From Paenibacillus polygoni (GTDB taxonomy: Bacteria > Bacillota > Bacilli > Paenibacillales > Paenibacillaceae), in the NCBI RefSeq assembly GCF_030263935.1, contig NZ_CP127162.1, positions 1,125,501 to 1,189,500 on the forward strand: a stretch of DNA of 64,000 nucleotides. Reading direction: 5' to 3'. This document shows, piece after piece, positions 33,619 through 43,432 of the stretch. Each line of letters begins with the position of its first letter. Position 1 is the first letter of the stretch. The position numbers and the translations under genes were made by a program. The notes under the pieces were generated by a model. That model saw nothing but the letters and a program-made list of their open reading frames with translations. It did no database searches and was not told the DNA's origin.

Positions 33619-34285
33619 ACTCTTCAGGTTCAGAAACCATTTGAGAAACGACGATGGGAGCTTCACGCTTGAAGCTTCTCTCGTGTTTCCTGTCATTTTG
33701 TTTACGATATGTTTATTGATGTTCTTTTGCGTGTTGCTGTACCAGAAATCGATGTTAACACAGTATGCATCTGCATCTTCGGAGCGCTCAGCTTATAACT
33801 GGGAGAACAGCCATAAGGAACCGAAGACAGGTGCATTTCCAGAGAACGAATATGATAGGTTGTATTGGAGATTAGCTGATGATTATATGCTTGGTTCGCT
33901 TTTTGGTACGTTTGGAGCAGAATCTGCCTCCTCAATATCCGTTCCAAGTGAGAGATTAGAAGGTAATCTTACATCACAGAAAATGAGTCAAACAGCTGCA
34001 TCGCTCCCATCAATGTACAGCGGGACGATGGAGTATGAGAATAAATTCATGAACCGGCAGATCACAACGAAAATAGATCAATTAGTATCTTTACCCATGG
34101 TGGGTTTCTTACTTCGTTCAGATCGTAAAATCCACCATTCAGGGAAAGCAACAGTGGTTGAGCCCGACGAGTTCATCCGCAATATAGAGCTGATTCGATA
34201 TTATGGAGCACGATTTTCGGGGATGGGAACACCCGGTGATCCATCAGAAATCGCACAAATTCTCGGGAAGCTAACGGGGAAATAA
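33599..34285 (+). CDS. TadE-like pseudopilin
   Basis: About 228 residues. N-terminal segment NDDGSFTLEASLVFPVILFT is a TadE/TadE-like prepilin helix with the Glu in the expected place; the rest is extracellular with an SERSAYNWENSH motif typical of TadE-like proteins that have an FDG-type domain. The start is GTG, with AGGTGG eight bases before it, overlapping the pilin gene by 20 bases. Probably a minor pseudopilin. Confidence 0.82.
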   Translation: MKSFSNKLFRFRNHLRNDDGSFTLEASLVFPVILFTICLLMFFCVLLYQKSMLTQYASASSERSAYNWENSHKEPKTGAFPENEYDRLYWRLADDYMLGSLFGTFGAESASSISVPSERLEGNLTSQKMSQTAASLPSMYSGTMEYENKFMNRQITTKIDQLVSLPMVGFLLRSDRKIHHSGKATVVEPDEFIRNIELIRYYGARFSGMGTPGDPSEIAQILGKLTGK

Positions 34286-34293
34286 CTTGTAGG

Positions 34294-36516
34294 ATGCGGG
34301 GGAGAAACGGATTGTTTAAGAAAGGGGAGTCAGAGTCGGGAGCAGTAACTATTTTTCTGGCCATGGTGCTTGCGGTCATCTTTATGTTTGTTGCTGTATT
34401 TATAGATTACGCAAGAATCGGAGCTATGAAAGTTCAGACAGAGAGGTTATCTCATGCTGCTGTTCGTTCTGTAATGTCCTCCTACATGCCGGAGCTTCAG
34501 CAGAGATATGGACTATTTGCTCACAGCGGGGAACAAGGGGATTTCATTATGTCTAAAGTGCTAAATGATAGTACAAAGCCCATTCCTCATCGGGATGGAC
34601 TCGCCATTATTCCGATGCAACTGGATAGTTCAGGTCTTGTGTTTGAACGTGAACTGGGCAGGTATGATCATTTTAATCAACAGATTCAGGAAGAGATGAA
34701 GTATAAAGCGCCGATTGATTTTTTATATGATGCGGTAACTAGATTTAAACCTCTCTCAGAGGATCTAAAGCAAGCAGCTCACAGTGTAGACGTTCTGCGG
34801 AAGTTACAAAAACTATACGACAAGCGTGAAAAATCACTTGAGCAGGCTATCAAAAAGAGAAGGGAAGCTGCGAAAACGGCAGAGATGATTGCGAAGCTGG
34901 TGATGGACCCTCCAAGCAGCTACTTCAGTGATAGCCCGCTCGGTGGAAACATTCGATCGTTAGCAGATGGAGCCTCTCGTTACTCTGATTATTACGCTAA
35001 ATATACAGAAGATGAAGCAAGGGAGCCTCGCCTTAGAATTCATGGTGCGGAGCTAAGCGAGTATCGTATGGACCTAACTGGCGTATTGTTTCGCCTCGGA
35101 CAAGCGAGAACAGAAGCAGAGAGCATACACCAGCAAAAGATTGAAGAGGCGAATGATCTGATTGAAGAAGCGAAACAACTGAATGAGCAAATGAAACAGG
35201 TCATTAAAGATGGTGAAGCGAGAGCCGCTAATCAGGCATATGACAAAGTAGGTCAAGCAAACACACCAGGTAAGGGAGTATCCTCATCTGGAAATGTAAA
35301 TGGGGCCGAATTACGTAAGAAGACAGAAGAATTAGTGCGAAAAGATATGGAGTTTGCTGATTTTATAAACAGCCAGAATCAACAATTAACAGATTATACA
35401 TATACTCAGCAAAAAGTAATGGCTGCTGAAAGTTCACTTCGCAACCTATCAGACGGTGATTCCTATCAAAAAAGAAATGCAGTTCTTTCTGCGAATAAGC
35501 ATATTCAGGTATATATGGACCGCTACGTAAAATCTAGCAGCAGTAATGTGATAGATCAGTCCGCAGAGCAGATCGATGATTATAGAGCAGCTGATAAAGA
35601 AAGAGCAAAGGTGGACAAGCAGTCACAACAAAAACTGAATGAAGCTCAAAATAAAATCAAGTTATTAGTGGCTGCGGCCGGTCTTGAAGAAAGTACTAAA
35701 CAGTTTAATGAACTAAAAACGTATTTTAATGAGAGTATTTCCTTTAATAAGACGAGTAGTGAAGAATCAGTTAGCTCACAAATATCTGATGACCCTTATG
35801 ATGCGGGTGGAGATGCGATGACGAATATGGATCAGATGTTTGGCGGTATGTCTGGGTTTATTGATGTTCTGAGTGATGAGCTGTTTCAGAATGAATATGC
35901 AATGCATTATTTTTCGTCTGTTGATTTTTCGATGTTATCAGGCAGTAAGACGAACACGAGTACGCTTGAACCGGAATCATTTTTTCTACCGGAAAGTCAG
36001 GAACTCGAGTATATCATTTATGGGTTTCATAATCCTTATGGGAATATTACAGCAGCCTATGGCGAAGTGTTTACTATAAGGCTTGCGATTAGGACGATGG
36101 AGGGACTTGTGGAGAGCAGTAAGCTGGGTAATCCGCTGCTTATCCTTTCAAAAGCGATTCTGTATGGACTAGAACATGCACTTGCTGATATGAACTCTCT
36201 TGCGGATGACGGAAAAGTAGAATTATCTAAATACGCCAAGCAGATATCGGTAACCTACCGCGACCATTTACGCTTTTTCTTGCTTGCACACAGCAATAAC
36301 GAGAAAAAGATGTCCCGAATGATGGCATTGATCCGGTTGAACACGGATATAGATCTGTTGAAGTCGTATACCTATGCCTCAGGACAGACAGGCATGAGGA
36401 TGAAATTATGGTTTTTACCTGGGATAACCAAAATGTTAGGGACGATATCAGGAAGTGCTAATCGTGTAGAGAATGGTAGTGTTTATATCACGGTTCAGTC
36501 GGATTACTCCTACTAG
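34294..36516 (+). CDS. large TadG-like surface protein with coiled coils (DUF5702-like)
   Basis: 740 residues. An N-terminal prepilin-like helix (GAVTIFLAMVLAVIFMFVAV, then DYARIGAMKVQTERLSHAAVR) resembles TadG/DUF5702 proteins. The long middle (about 130-500) is rich in Lys, Glu, Gln and Ala and looks like several coiled-coil stretches. The C-terminal part is a globular domain ending in VYITVQSDYSY. An alternative TTG start at 34312, seven bases after CGGGGGAG, would shorten it by six residues. It is the biggest protein of the locus and probably the exposed, anchored component. Confidence 0.75.
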   Translation: MRGRNGLFKKGESESGAVTIFLAMVLAVIFMFVAVFIDYARIGAMKVQTERLSHAAVRSVMSSYMPELQQRYGLFAHSGEQGDFIMSKVLNDSTKPIPHRDGLAIIPMQLDSSGLVFERELGRYDHFNQQIQEEMKYKAPIDFLYDAVTRFKPLSEDLKQAAHSVDVLRKLQKLYDKREKSLEQAIKKRREAAKTAEMIAKLVMDPPSSYFSDSPLGGNIRSLADGASRYSDYYAKYTEDEAREPRLRIHGAELSEYRMDLTGVLFRLGQARTEAESIHQQKIEEANDLIEEAKQLNEQMKQVIKDGEARAANQAYDKVGQANTPGKGVSSSGNVNGAELRKKTEELVRKDMEFADFINSQNQQLTDYTYTQQKVMAAESSLRNLSDGDSYQKRNAVLSANKHIQVYMDRYVKSSSSNVIDQSAEQIDDYRAADKERAKVDKQSQQKLNEAQNKIKLLVAAAGLEESTKQFNELKTYFNESISFNKTSSEESVSSQISDDPYDAGGDAMTNMDQMFGGMSGFIDVLSDELFQNEYAMHYFSSVDFSMLSGSKTNTSTLEPESFFLPESQELEYIIYGFHNPYGNITAAYGEVFTIRLAIRTMEGLVESSKLGNPLLILSKAILYGLEHALADMNSLADDGKVELSKYAKQISVTYRDHLRFFLLAHSNNEKKMSRMMALIRLNTDIDLLKSYTYASGQTGMRMKLWFLPGITKMLGTISGSANRVENGSVYITVQSDYSY

Positions 36517-36552
36517 ATTATCCAGTTCATTTTAATAGGGGCTAATATAACT

Positions 36553-37554
36553 ATGAAAATTCACAAGAAACGAAATAGAAGAAGTAGAAAGATAGGCGGC
36601 AGTCTGAGGTCAGACAAGGGGAGTATAGTACTCGATGCTTCTCTAGTCATGCCGATCTTTCTCTTTTTTATCGTCTTTCTTATTTACTTTGTCCAAATGA
36701 CGTTATTTGTAACGGCCCTGCAAACCGCTGCCTCAGAAACAGTAAAAAAAATCTCTGCACATATGTATCCTGTAGTGCTTGCAGTGGATGCGGCAGGCTC
36801 AGTAGATTCAGGATTAGACGGCTTGGACATCCCAGGGACAGGGGAGGGCGGAATTTTTCCGATCCCTGAACTGTCTTTGACTGATTTAGTTACCAAGTAT
36901 GCTTCTGCTCTGCCCGAACCGATTGGTGAGTGGGCTTCTATGGCAGCAGCAAGTGGAGAAGCACCGCTGCAGCATCTACAAAGTTCAGTTTCGGAAGCTG
37001 TACTCGACCCGGTAATTAAGCCGCTCCTCTCTCCGGTAATCGAGAATACGGTACTTGAATATGACCGAATTCACGTTAACGGCATCGATTTACCGAACCT
37101 GAAAGAAAAAACGAACCCTTACTTCGGGATCGAGCTAACCTATGAGATGCCGCTTAAAGTTCCTTTTACAAAGAAAAGCATTCGAATTCAGGCCAGCAGT
37201 AAAGAGCGGATCTGGATTGGAGCTACAAACGAGGGGAATTCAGAAGGAGACGGTACCAACGCTGCGAGGGGAAATGTAGCCCTGTTATCTAAACCAGAAC
37301 CTGCCTATATTGCGAGACAGGCTACCATTAGGGCAAAGATTACTCCGGGTGCTTCGGCAAATTTGTCGGTATTTTATAAAACAGGAGAAAGCACAGCTAA
37401 ACATGTAGGATGGGCTACCGCCGATGAGAATGGTGAGGTAGAGTGGACGTGGTTTGTCGGTACAAGAACGACAGAGGGAACGTGGCCTTTTGTCATTGAA
37501 ACAAGTGATGGGGCTAGGTTAGAAGTGATGTTTGAGGTTGCCTCAAAGACGTGA
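36553..37554 (+). CDS. second TadE-like protein with Ig-like C-terminal region
   Basis: 333 residues. The basic leader and helix (DKGSIVLDASLVMPIFLFFI) mark it as TadE-like. The C-terminal 90 residues (ATIRAKITPGASANLSVFYK, ENGEVEWTWFVGTRTTEGTW) look like an immunoglobulin-type beta domain, unusual for TadE. The ribosome site is weak. Its stop overlaps the next frame. Function inferred as a minor pseudopilin with a presented domain. Confidence 0.75.
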   Translation: MKIHKKRNRRSRKIGGSLRSDKGSIVLDASLVMPIFLFFIVFLIYFVQMTLFVTALQTAASETVKKISAHMYPVVLAVDAAGSVDSGLDGLDIPGTGEGGIFPIPELSLTDLVTKYASALPEPIGEWASMAAASGEAPLQHLQSSVSEAVLDPVIKPLLSPVIENTVLEYDRIHVNGIDLPNLKEKTNPYFGIELTYEMPLKVPFTKKSIRIQASSKERIWIGATNEGNSEGDGTNAARGNVALLSKPEPAYIARQATIRAKITPGASANLSVFYKTGESTAKHVGWATADENGEVEWTWFVGTRTTEGTWPFVIETSDGARLEVMFEVASKT

Positions 37555-37568
37555 AGGAAGTGAATGTG

Positions 37569-38093
37569 ATGGAACTTGTTTATTACGGATGTGGAATTTT
37601 TGTGGTAGCTGCGTTTATTACAGATGTCAGTTCTATGCGAATTCCTAACCTGTTATCTTTGTCTGCTATCATTAGCGGGCTGATCGTTCATTTATGCATA
37701 GGTGGTTTTCAAGGTTTGCTTTCAAGTATGAGCGGACTTAGTACTGGATTTGGGATCATGTTTGTGCTTTATCTTGCTGGAGCGGTAGGAGCGGGCGATG
37801 TGAAAATCTTTGGCGGAATCGGGGCATGGACTGGGGTTTTATTTACCGTTCAAGCAATGGTATACTCCATTCTCATTGCAGGCATAATTGGCCTTGCTAT
37901 TCTACTTTGGAAAAAACAGCTGGTTCAACGATTGGGAAAGCTCATTCTATATATTTTTAGCCGGGTAATCCCAAGTATCGGATTCATGAGTCCAGTGCAA
38001 AGTTACAGTCCGCTGAAGGAAGGCCTTCGGTTTCCCTTTATGATTGCTGTGTTACCGGGGTTTATAAGTGCATGCGGGATATATTTATTATAA
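37569..38093 (+). CDS. tadV: prepilin peptidase, TadV/CpaA family (A24)
   Basis: 174 residues, polytopic. The two catalytic Asp motifs of aspartic prepilin peptidases are present: FITDVSSMRIPN (TDxxxxxIPN) and GAVGAGDVKIFG (GxGDxK). It lacks the N-terminal methylase domain, as in CpaA/TadV. The open frame begins at GTG 37551, but AAGGAAG eight bases before ATG 37569 favours that start. It should process the Flp and TadE-like proteins here. Confidence 0.9.
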   Translation: MELVYYGCGIFVVAAFITDVSSMRIPNLLSLSAIISGLIVHLCIGGFQGLLSSMSGLSTGFGIMFVLYLAGAVGAGDVKIFGGIGAWTGVLFTVQAMVYSILIAGIIGLAILLWKKQLVQRLGKLILYIFSRVIPSIGFMSPVQSYSPLKEGLRFPFMIAVLPGFISACGIYLL

Positions 38094-38163
38094 AAAAGTG
38101 TGCTAATTGTATACAAAGAATAGACAAAGATTAGAACAGTGAAGTGTCTAAAGGAGAGACGTT

Positions 38164-40074
38164 ATGATTAGCTTGAAACGAGATTTTATACATAACGGTA
38201 AAGCAATGATGACGATTGATAAAACTGGCGGATTTGTTCGCAGTGAACTGAGTGAGGTACAGCTGCAAATGGTGATGTCCAATGTCATTTCAGGTCATCT
38301 GCCAATGTCTATGAAAGAGATCAATCAAGAAATTACGTTTCACTACGATATATCAGGTAAAAAAATGCTTTCCCAAACAGCAAGACATGAGAAATTATCT
38401 CTAACAGGTCTATTTCAATTACTGCTGCAGATCACTCAGACATTACTTACTTGTCCGCAGTATATGCTTGACGAGCAAAGGTATGTATTACATGAAGATT
38501 ATATCTTTACAACCGATCCTCTTGAGGAAGCAAAAGTGTATTTATGCTATATACCGGCTTCACTAGAAAAGGAAGTAGAATCCATCGCTTTTCAAATAAG
38601 TCAGATGGTAAATAGAATGATGCCTTATGTCAAAGCGCTAGAAGGAACGGGGATACAAAGAATATTGCAGTTATGTAATGATGGAGATTTTCAGCTTGAT
38701 GATTTGCAGGAATTGTTGAATGAGCTGCTTATATCTGAGGCAGGTGTAGGAAGTAAGTCTTCAGCAAGAATAAACAGCGTTCATGGTGTGTCGTCTTCGT
38801 ACCCTATGGACGGTTATTTTCAAGGGGAATCATCTCGATCCCTCATAAATGAACCGGGTGATCCTAACTTACAGAGATCTTCTAGACCTACACCTGCACC
38901 CATACCTGTACCCGTACCCAAACAAATACCGGTATTGTCCAATCACTCAAACGATAGCTTCATTTCGTCTGTTCCGCTTAACCCGCTCCGCCGTTCTTCA
39001 TCTGAATCAGCAAGCGAGAATAGACCGGGCCTAGCTTTGGGTTCTATTTCGCACCCTATTTTTTCTATGAAAGATACCTATGAATCAAGTGGATATCACT
39101 CTATCGAAGGAGAAGAGAAAGAGACTAAAAAACCTAAAAAATCAGAAAAACCAATCTATTACTGGCTCGGCGGGATGCTTCTCGCCTCTGTGTTGTGGAG
39201 ATTTCTTTATATGGATGAACCAACGACCATTCGGCTTGTAATGTGTTTGGTTATTACCGTAACACTGGCAGCAGCTGCCTATCTGCTATCTGCAGGAAAG
39301 CTCGCTGGGATAGGTAACATGTCTCTAAACAGCACAAGAAAACAAGAAGATGATTACTTGAACAACGAACTCTCAAACAACGAACTCTCAAATAACGAGC
39401 AATCGTCTTCCTTCTCCTTATTTCAGCAGAAAGAAGAGACTGATTTTCCTGGGAAAAGGGGGATTTTCGGTGGTGGAAATAAAAACAAAGAAGGCGCGGA
39501 ACCTTGGCGCTGGAACTCGCCATCTAAGCTGGAAGAATCTGATGCTGAACTCCTCAGCAATCCTTTTAAACAAGTAGCCTCAGACTTTAACATCTCTTTT
39601 ACCGCACCTAAATCACTAGGAAATGAGGAGCAGGAGACGACAGATCATTACTATAATTCTTTGCGTCATAGCACGCAGATGCTGAACTCATCTCATGCTC
39701 AGGCGACGGTGCTTCTTTCTGATGTAGAGTCAGTTTCAAGTTCTGCTGGTCAGTCCGCTGTGGTGACTATAAAAAAAGGAATATTAGAAAGGCAAGCTCC
39801 CCAAGCTGCACCTGAACAAATGGAGTTAGGTACAGCAAGTTTTATTATTGGCCGTTCACAGGAAGTGTCTCAATATGTTGAGGAAGGGAAGGGGACATCC
39901 CGGGCACATGTAGAAATCAGTAAATCGAAAGATCAATACTATATTAAAGATTTAAATTCAATGAACGGTACACTATTGCTTGATCAGCCGATGATTCCTT
40001 ATAAAGAATATGTCCTCGAAGAAGGCGATTTCTTTGTCATTGCAGAATCGAAATATACTTTCCGTTACGTCTAG
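38164..40074 (+). CDS. DUF6382 and FHA domain membrane protein
   Basis: 636 residues. An N-terminal DUF6382-like domain (about 1-190, YVLHEDYIFTTDPLEEAKVY) is followed by a Pro/Ser-rich linker with a PAPIPVPVPKQIPV stretch, two adjacent membrane helices (YWLGGMLLASVLWRFLY and VMCLVITVTLAAAAYLL, about 330-375), a low-complexity linker and a C-terminal FHA domain (FIIGRSQE, TSRAHVEI, DLNSMNGT). FHA domains bind phosphothreonine, so a Ser/Thr kinase may control the machine. AAAGGAGAG upstream. The last gene of the locus. Confidence 0.85.
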   Translation: MISLKRDFIHNGKAMMTIDKTGGFVRSELSEVQLQMVMSNVISGHLPMSMKEINQEITFHYDISGKKMLSQTARHEKLSLTGLFQLLLQITQTLLTCPQYMLDEQRYVLHEDYIFTTDPLEEAKVYLCYIPASLEKEVESIAFQISQMVNRMMPYVKALEGTGIQRILQLCNDGDFQLDDLQELLNELLISEAGVGSKSSARINSVHGVSSSYPMDGYFQGESSRSLINEPGDPNLQRSSRPTPAPIPVPVPKQIPVLSNHSNDSFISSVPLNPLRRSSSESASENRPGLALGSISHPIFSMKDTYESSGYHSIEGEEKETKKPKKSEKPIYYWLGGMLLASVLWRFLYMDEPTTIRLVMCLVITVTLAAAAYLLSAGKLAGIGNMSLNSTRKQEDDYLNNELSNNELSNNEQSSSFSLFQQKEETDFPGKRGIFGGGNKNKEGAEPWRWNSPSKLEESDAELLSNPFKQVASDFNISFTAPKSLGNEEQETTDHYYNSLRHSTQMLNSSHAQATVLLSDVESVSSSAGQSAVVTIKKGILERQAPQAAPEQMELGTASFIIGRSQEVSQYVEEGKGTSRAHVEISKSKDQYYIKDLNSMNGTLLLDQPMIPYKEYVLEEGDFFVIAESKYTFRYV

Positions 40075-40964
40075 CTGTTTTTTAACTGATACATTGCGTC
40101 ATTTAGGTGAGGGTAATCAAATTGGAAGCCGCATTCCTCAGCTTTGTCAGGCACTGCTTTCTGACCTTCCAAAATGAGAATGGACATTTCGCCAAGCAGT
40201 GCTTTGAGCATAAAAGAAGGCACTGGAAACCAGTGAGGACGATGCAGAACTTTTCCAATGGTTTTTCCGAAATCAGTATTCGTAACAGGGTATGGAGAAG
40301 TGGCATTCACTGGACCGCTCATCTCAGGATTTCGCACAGCGTAATCGATCAGCTTCACCATGTCATTCATATGTATCCATGAAACCCACTGTTCTCCATC
40401 CCCAATAGGCCCGCCTACCCCTAATTTATAAGGTAACTGCATGAGAGGGTAGGCTCCCTGATTGCCAAGAACTACACCTGTTCTGACAAGGACCAGCCGT
40501 GTAGTATTAAATCTTTGCCGGGCTGCACTTTCCCACTGTACGCAGACGTCAGATAGAAAATCGATACTCTCTACCTCAGAAGATTCGTTAAAGGTATCTT
40601 TTCGAGAAGTACCGTAGATTCCCACGGCTGAAGATTGAATGACGGCTTGGGGTTTATTTGTGAGCTGATCGAGAATATTTCCTAGTCGGTGAACCGAATC
40701 CAGGCGAGATTGCTTTATTTTTGGCTTCGTATCCTTTGTCCACCGCTGATTGAGCGATTCACCAGCTAGATTAACGACAGCATCCAGTGATTCAAGCAGA
40801 TGGGGATTGCTGCTTAGTTCATCCCAAGTCACAAGTTTTATGCCATCTGGCTGGTTGGTTCTTGCTTTTCTTGTAATAATGATAATCTCATGTCCCTGCT
40901 TTATCCAATACTCAGAGAGATGTCTCCCAATAAATCCGGTGCCCCCGCAAATCGCAAGCTTCAT
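40071..40964 (-). CDS. TIGR01777 family epimerase (SDR)
   Basis: 297 residues, extended short-chain dehydrogenase fold of the YfcH/SULA type. NADP-binding motif is GGTGFIGRHL at the N terminus; LVNLAGESL-like VVNLAGESLNQRW and the C-terminal DUF1731 region (LEGQKAVPDKAEECGFQFDYP) define TIGR01777. The catalytic YxxxK of classical SDRs is not obvious, as usual for the family. ATG at 40964 is preferred over GTG 40973 from spacing to GGGGCGAG. Convergent with the FHA gene, overlapping by 4 bases. Substrate unknown. Confidence 0.9.
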   Translation of the reverse strand: MKLAICGGTGFIGRHLSEYWIKQGHEIIIITRKARTNQPDGIKLVTWDELSSNPHLLESLDAVVNLAGESLNQRWTKDTKPKIKQSRLDSVHRLGNILDQLTNKPQAVIQSSAVGIYGTSRKDTFNESSEVESIDFLSDVCVQWESAARQRFNTTRLVLVRTGVVLGNQGAYPLMQLPYKLGVGGPIGDGEQWVSWIHMNDMVKLIDYAVRNPEMSGPVNATSPYPVTNTDFGKTIGKVLHRPHWFPVPSFMLKALLGEMSILILEGQKAVPDKAEECGFQFDYPHLNDAMYQLKNS

Positions 40965-41181
40965 GTAATACACTCGCCCCTTTCTTTAGACCGTCGTATG
41001 AGATGCCTGCCTTATTTGTTTATTACACAATTGTAGTCTGTTATCACTTTCCTATGTATTAAATTTTAAAATTTATTATAAATACAATAATACAAGAACC
41101 TCCTTTTAAACCAAGAAACGAATACATTTGGACTAGGAGATTTCTAGATAACTAACGCCAAAATTCCCTTATAATGATAGT
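40965..41181. other. intergenic stretch
   Basis: No gene. It should carry the epimerase promoter; no clear hexamers stand out to me. Confidence 0.35.
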
Positions 41182-41222
41182 AAAAAAGCCTTCTATACTA
41201 TACCTATAGTAAGAAGACTTCT
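41182..41222 (-). terminator. terminator after DUF2621 gene
   Basis: On the minus strand AAGTCTTCT...TACTATA and TATAGTATAGAAGGCTT pair with one bulge, then six T. Confidence 0.6.
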
Positions 41223-41302
41223 ACTTCATGAAATTAACGAACTAGATAGAATCATATGTAAGTGCATCGATGCTGCTTATATACACAGACTGTTTTATAT
41301 AT

Positions 41303-41773
41303 CTATTTGTTCATTAGATGTTTATAAGGCTTATAGTCAATTTGCTTCTTGTCTAGGAAGGTAACGAGGAAGCGGTTGTCTCTTTTTGGTGTTGCCACAA
41401 TATAGCCTTTAATACAGTGATCTCTCGTTACTTCTTTCGCCTGGTTCTGAAGAGCGATTTTACCAATCTCGGCAGCGATGGAATGCTTAGCAATATCTCG
41501 GAAGGGGCCAGGTACAGGCTGAACCAGCTCATCTAAAAAACTTTTTGCTTCGTCTGTCCAAAGATGGCGGCTTGCTTCGACCCAGTGATTCTGCCAATCC
41601 AGCTTGGATTTACCATCGGCTTTAGGAAGCACTTTCAAGAATTTGCGAAACATAAAGAAACCGCCTATTACCATACTTCCCAATAGAAGAAAGGTCCAAA
41701 ACGCAATAGAGTTCATAAACCAGTTACTAGGCATAGCCGCACTAAGCTTACTATTCATCAGGATTACATCCAT
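41303..41773 (-). CDS. DUF2621 family membrane protein
   Basis: 156 residues. One N-terminal membrane helix (WFMNSIAFWTFLLLGSMVIGG) is followed by a soluble domain with LDWQNHWVEASRHLW and the helical region EIGKIALQNQAKEVTRDHCI. This matches my memory of the DUF2621 family (YneK of B. subtilis), with a C-terminal PCP-red-like region. The ATG at 41773 follows GAGGTGATTGAA; a GTG at 41782 is within the ribosome site. Function unknown. Confidence 0.75.
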   Translation of the reverse strand: MDVILMNSKLSAAMPSNWFMNSIAFWTFLLLGSMVIGGFFMFRKFLKVLPKADGKSKLDWQNHWVEASRHLWTDEAKSFLDELVQPVPGPFRDIAKHSIAAEIGKIALQNQAKEVTRDHCIKGYIVATPKRDNRFLVTFLDKKQIDYKPYKHLMNK

Positions 41774-42182
41774 TTCAATCACCTCAAGGATAGAGTTAAA
41801 TAGAATTAGGTATCAACATGAAAAGAATTTATAAAGAACTTATAATGAACTTATCATTCAAATGCGGACATCACGCGTTTAAAATGGAACAATGCTGTAA
41901 ATGAATTGTTAGTAGAATCATTTTTATCATATCTTTCGCTGCTTTCATCAGGACGATAATTAAATGAAGGTTCAATTTTGCTATGGATCGTTACCTAATG
42001 TCTCATGTCATTCAGTGGTTATGTACCTATCTTAGGAGCGGATCATTTTTCTAAATTTGTCCTTTTCTTGAATTATAACGTAGATTTGAATATATTTCGA
42101 TAGGTAACAAATAAGATTCTCACTCACAATCTGATGTTTCCTATGGAATGCATAGACAAAAGATGAAGGTAAGATGAGAGAT
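41774..42182. other. intergenic stretch upstream of nfo
   Basis: No gene or RNA recognised in this AT-rich segment. Confidence 0.35.
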
Positions 42183-42195
42183 GTATGTTACATAC
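42183..42195. promoter_or_regulatory. inverted repeat upstream of the nfo promoter
   Basis: GTATGT-T-ACATAC is a perfect inverted repeat ending 10 bases before the -35. It is unlike the Gram-positive LexA box (CGAAC-N4-GTTCG). Confidence 0.4.
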
Positions 42196-42205
42196 GAGGA
42201 ACGTA

Positions 42206-42234
42206 TTGCTTGGCTTTCATAATCAAGTTACAAT
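42206..42234 (+). promoter_or_regulatory. promoter for nfo
   Basis: TTGCTT (42206-42211), 17-base spacer, TACAAT (42229-42234), 34 bases before the ATG. Confidence 0.55.
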
Positions 42235-42268
42235 AGGCTTTACATTCTTAAAATTAGGGGGATAAAAG

Positions 42269-43396
42269 ATGCTAAAAATCGGTTCCCACGTATCCTTTTC
42301 GGGCAAGGGCCTGCTGACAGCAACAGAAGAAGCGGCATCATACGGTTCTTCTTCGTTTATGATATATACAGGTGCTCCGCAAAATACGCGCCGTAAACCA
42401 ATGGAATCTATGTACCTTGAAGAAGGTAAAAAAGCAATGCAAGAAGGTGGATTTGAAGAGATTGTGGTGCACGCACCTTATATCATCAATCTAGGTTCTT
42501 ATAAAGACCACACCTATGAACTGGCAGTAAGTTTTCTTCAGGAAGAAATTCGCCGTACGCACGCGATCGGCGTGAAGAATATTGTGCTTCATCCTGGTGC
42601 TTTTACGGATAAAGATGCCGACTATGGTATTCAGCGTATTGCAGAGGGACTTAATGAAGTATTAAATGGAGTCCAAGAAACAGATGTAAATATTGCACTA
42701 GAGACAATGGCAGGCAAAGGAACAGAAGTAGGTCGTTCTTTTGAGGAATTGGCCCGTATTATTGATAAGGTTGATCGTAATGAGCGTTTGACGATTTGTA
42801 TGGATACTTGCCACATTCACGATGCCGGCTATGATATCGTAGGCGATCTGGATGGTGTTCTTGAACAGTTCGATCGCACGGTGGGCCTTGACCGAATCGG
42901 AGTTGTGCATATCAATGATAGTAAGAACCCATCAGGAGCAAAAAAAGATAGACACACGCCGATTGGGGCAGGTTGGATTGGTTTTGATACCATTAACCGC
43001 GTTGTCCATCATGAACTGCTCAAAGGTCGACCGTTTATACTTGAGACCCCATGGATCGGAAAAGATGCCAAAACACAGCGTCCGATGTACGAAGCAGAGA
43101 TTGCTTTGCTGCGCGGAGATGTGGCAGGTCGTTTTGGAGAAGGTTTCCTTGAAGATGTGGAGAGACTCCATCATTTCTTTACAGGGGAAGATATTGAATC
43201 CCGCCGTTTTGTGCTGGACACATGGACACTCCTCAAAAATGATGCAAAAGCGAAAAAAGCGGATCCTCGCGAACCGCTCGAGCGCTTGTATGATATGGTT
43301 GTAAATGCAGCATTGTTCCCTGAACTTACAGAGGAGCAATTGAATCATCGTTTGATTGGATGGCTTGCTGGTAAAGAAGCGCTGGTGAAAGTTTAG
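42269..43396 (+). CDS. nfo: deoxyribonuclease IV (endonuclease IV) with C-terminal extension
   Basis: AP endonuclease of base excision repair, TIM-barrel with three zinc ions. Residues 1 to about 280 match Nfo: [68 protein letters not shown] and FILETPW, giving the metal ligands His, Glu and Asp. The protein has 375 residues, about 90 more than the usual 280-300; the tail ([37 protein letters not shown]) is helical. AGGGGGGAT precedes the ATG. It shares a region with purU, 36 bases downstream. Confidence 0.93.
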   Translation: MLKIGSHVSFSGKGLLTATEEAASYGSSSFMIYTGAPQNTRRKPMESMYLEEGKKAMQEGGFEEIVVHAPYIINLGSYKDHTYELAVSFLQEEIRRTHAIGVKNIVLHPGAFTDKDADYGIQRIAEGLNEVLNGVQETDVNIALETMAGKGTEVGRSFEELARIIDKVDRNERLTICMDTCHIHDAGYDIVGDLDGVLEQFDRTVGLDRIGVVHINDSKNPSGAKKDRHTPIGAGWIGFDTINRVVHHELLKGRPFILETPWIGKDAKTQRPMYEAEIALLRGDVAGRFGEGFLEDVERLHHFFTGEDIESRRFVLDTWTLLKNDAKAKKADPREPLERLYDMVVNAALFPELTEEQLNHRLIGWLAGKEALVKV

Positions 43397-43432
43397 GTTT
43401 TTGATCTAAATCAAGGGGGAGGAAGTTAAAGA

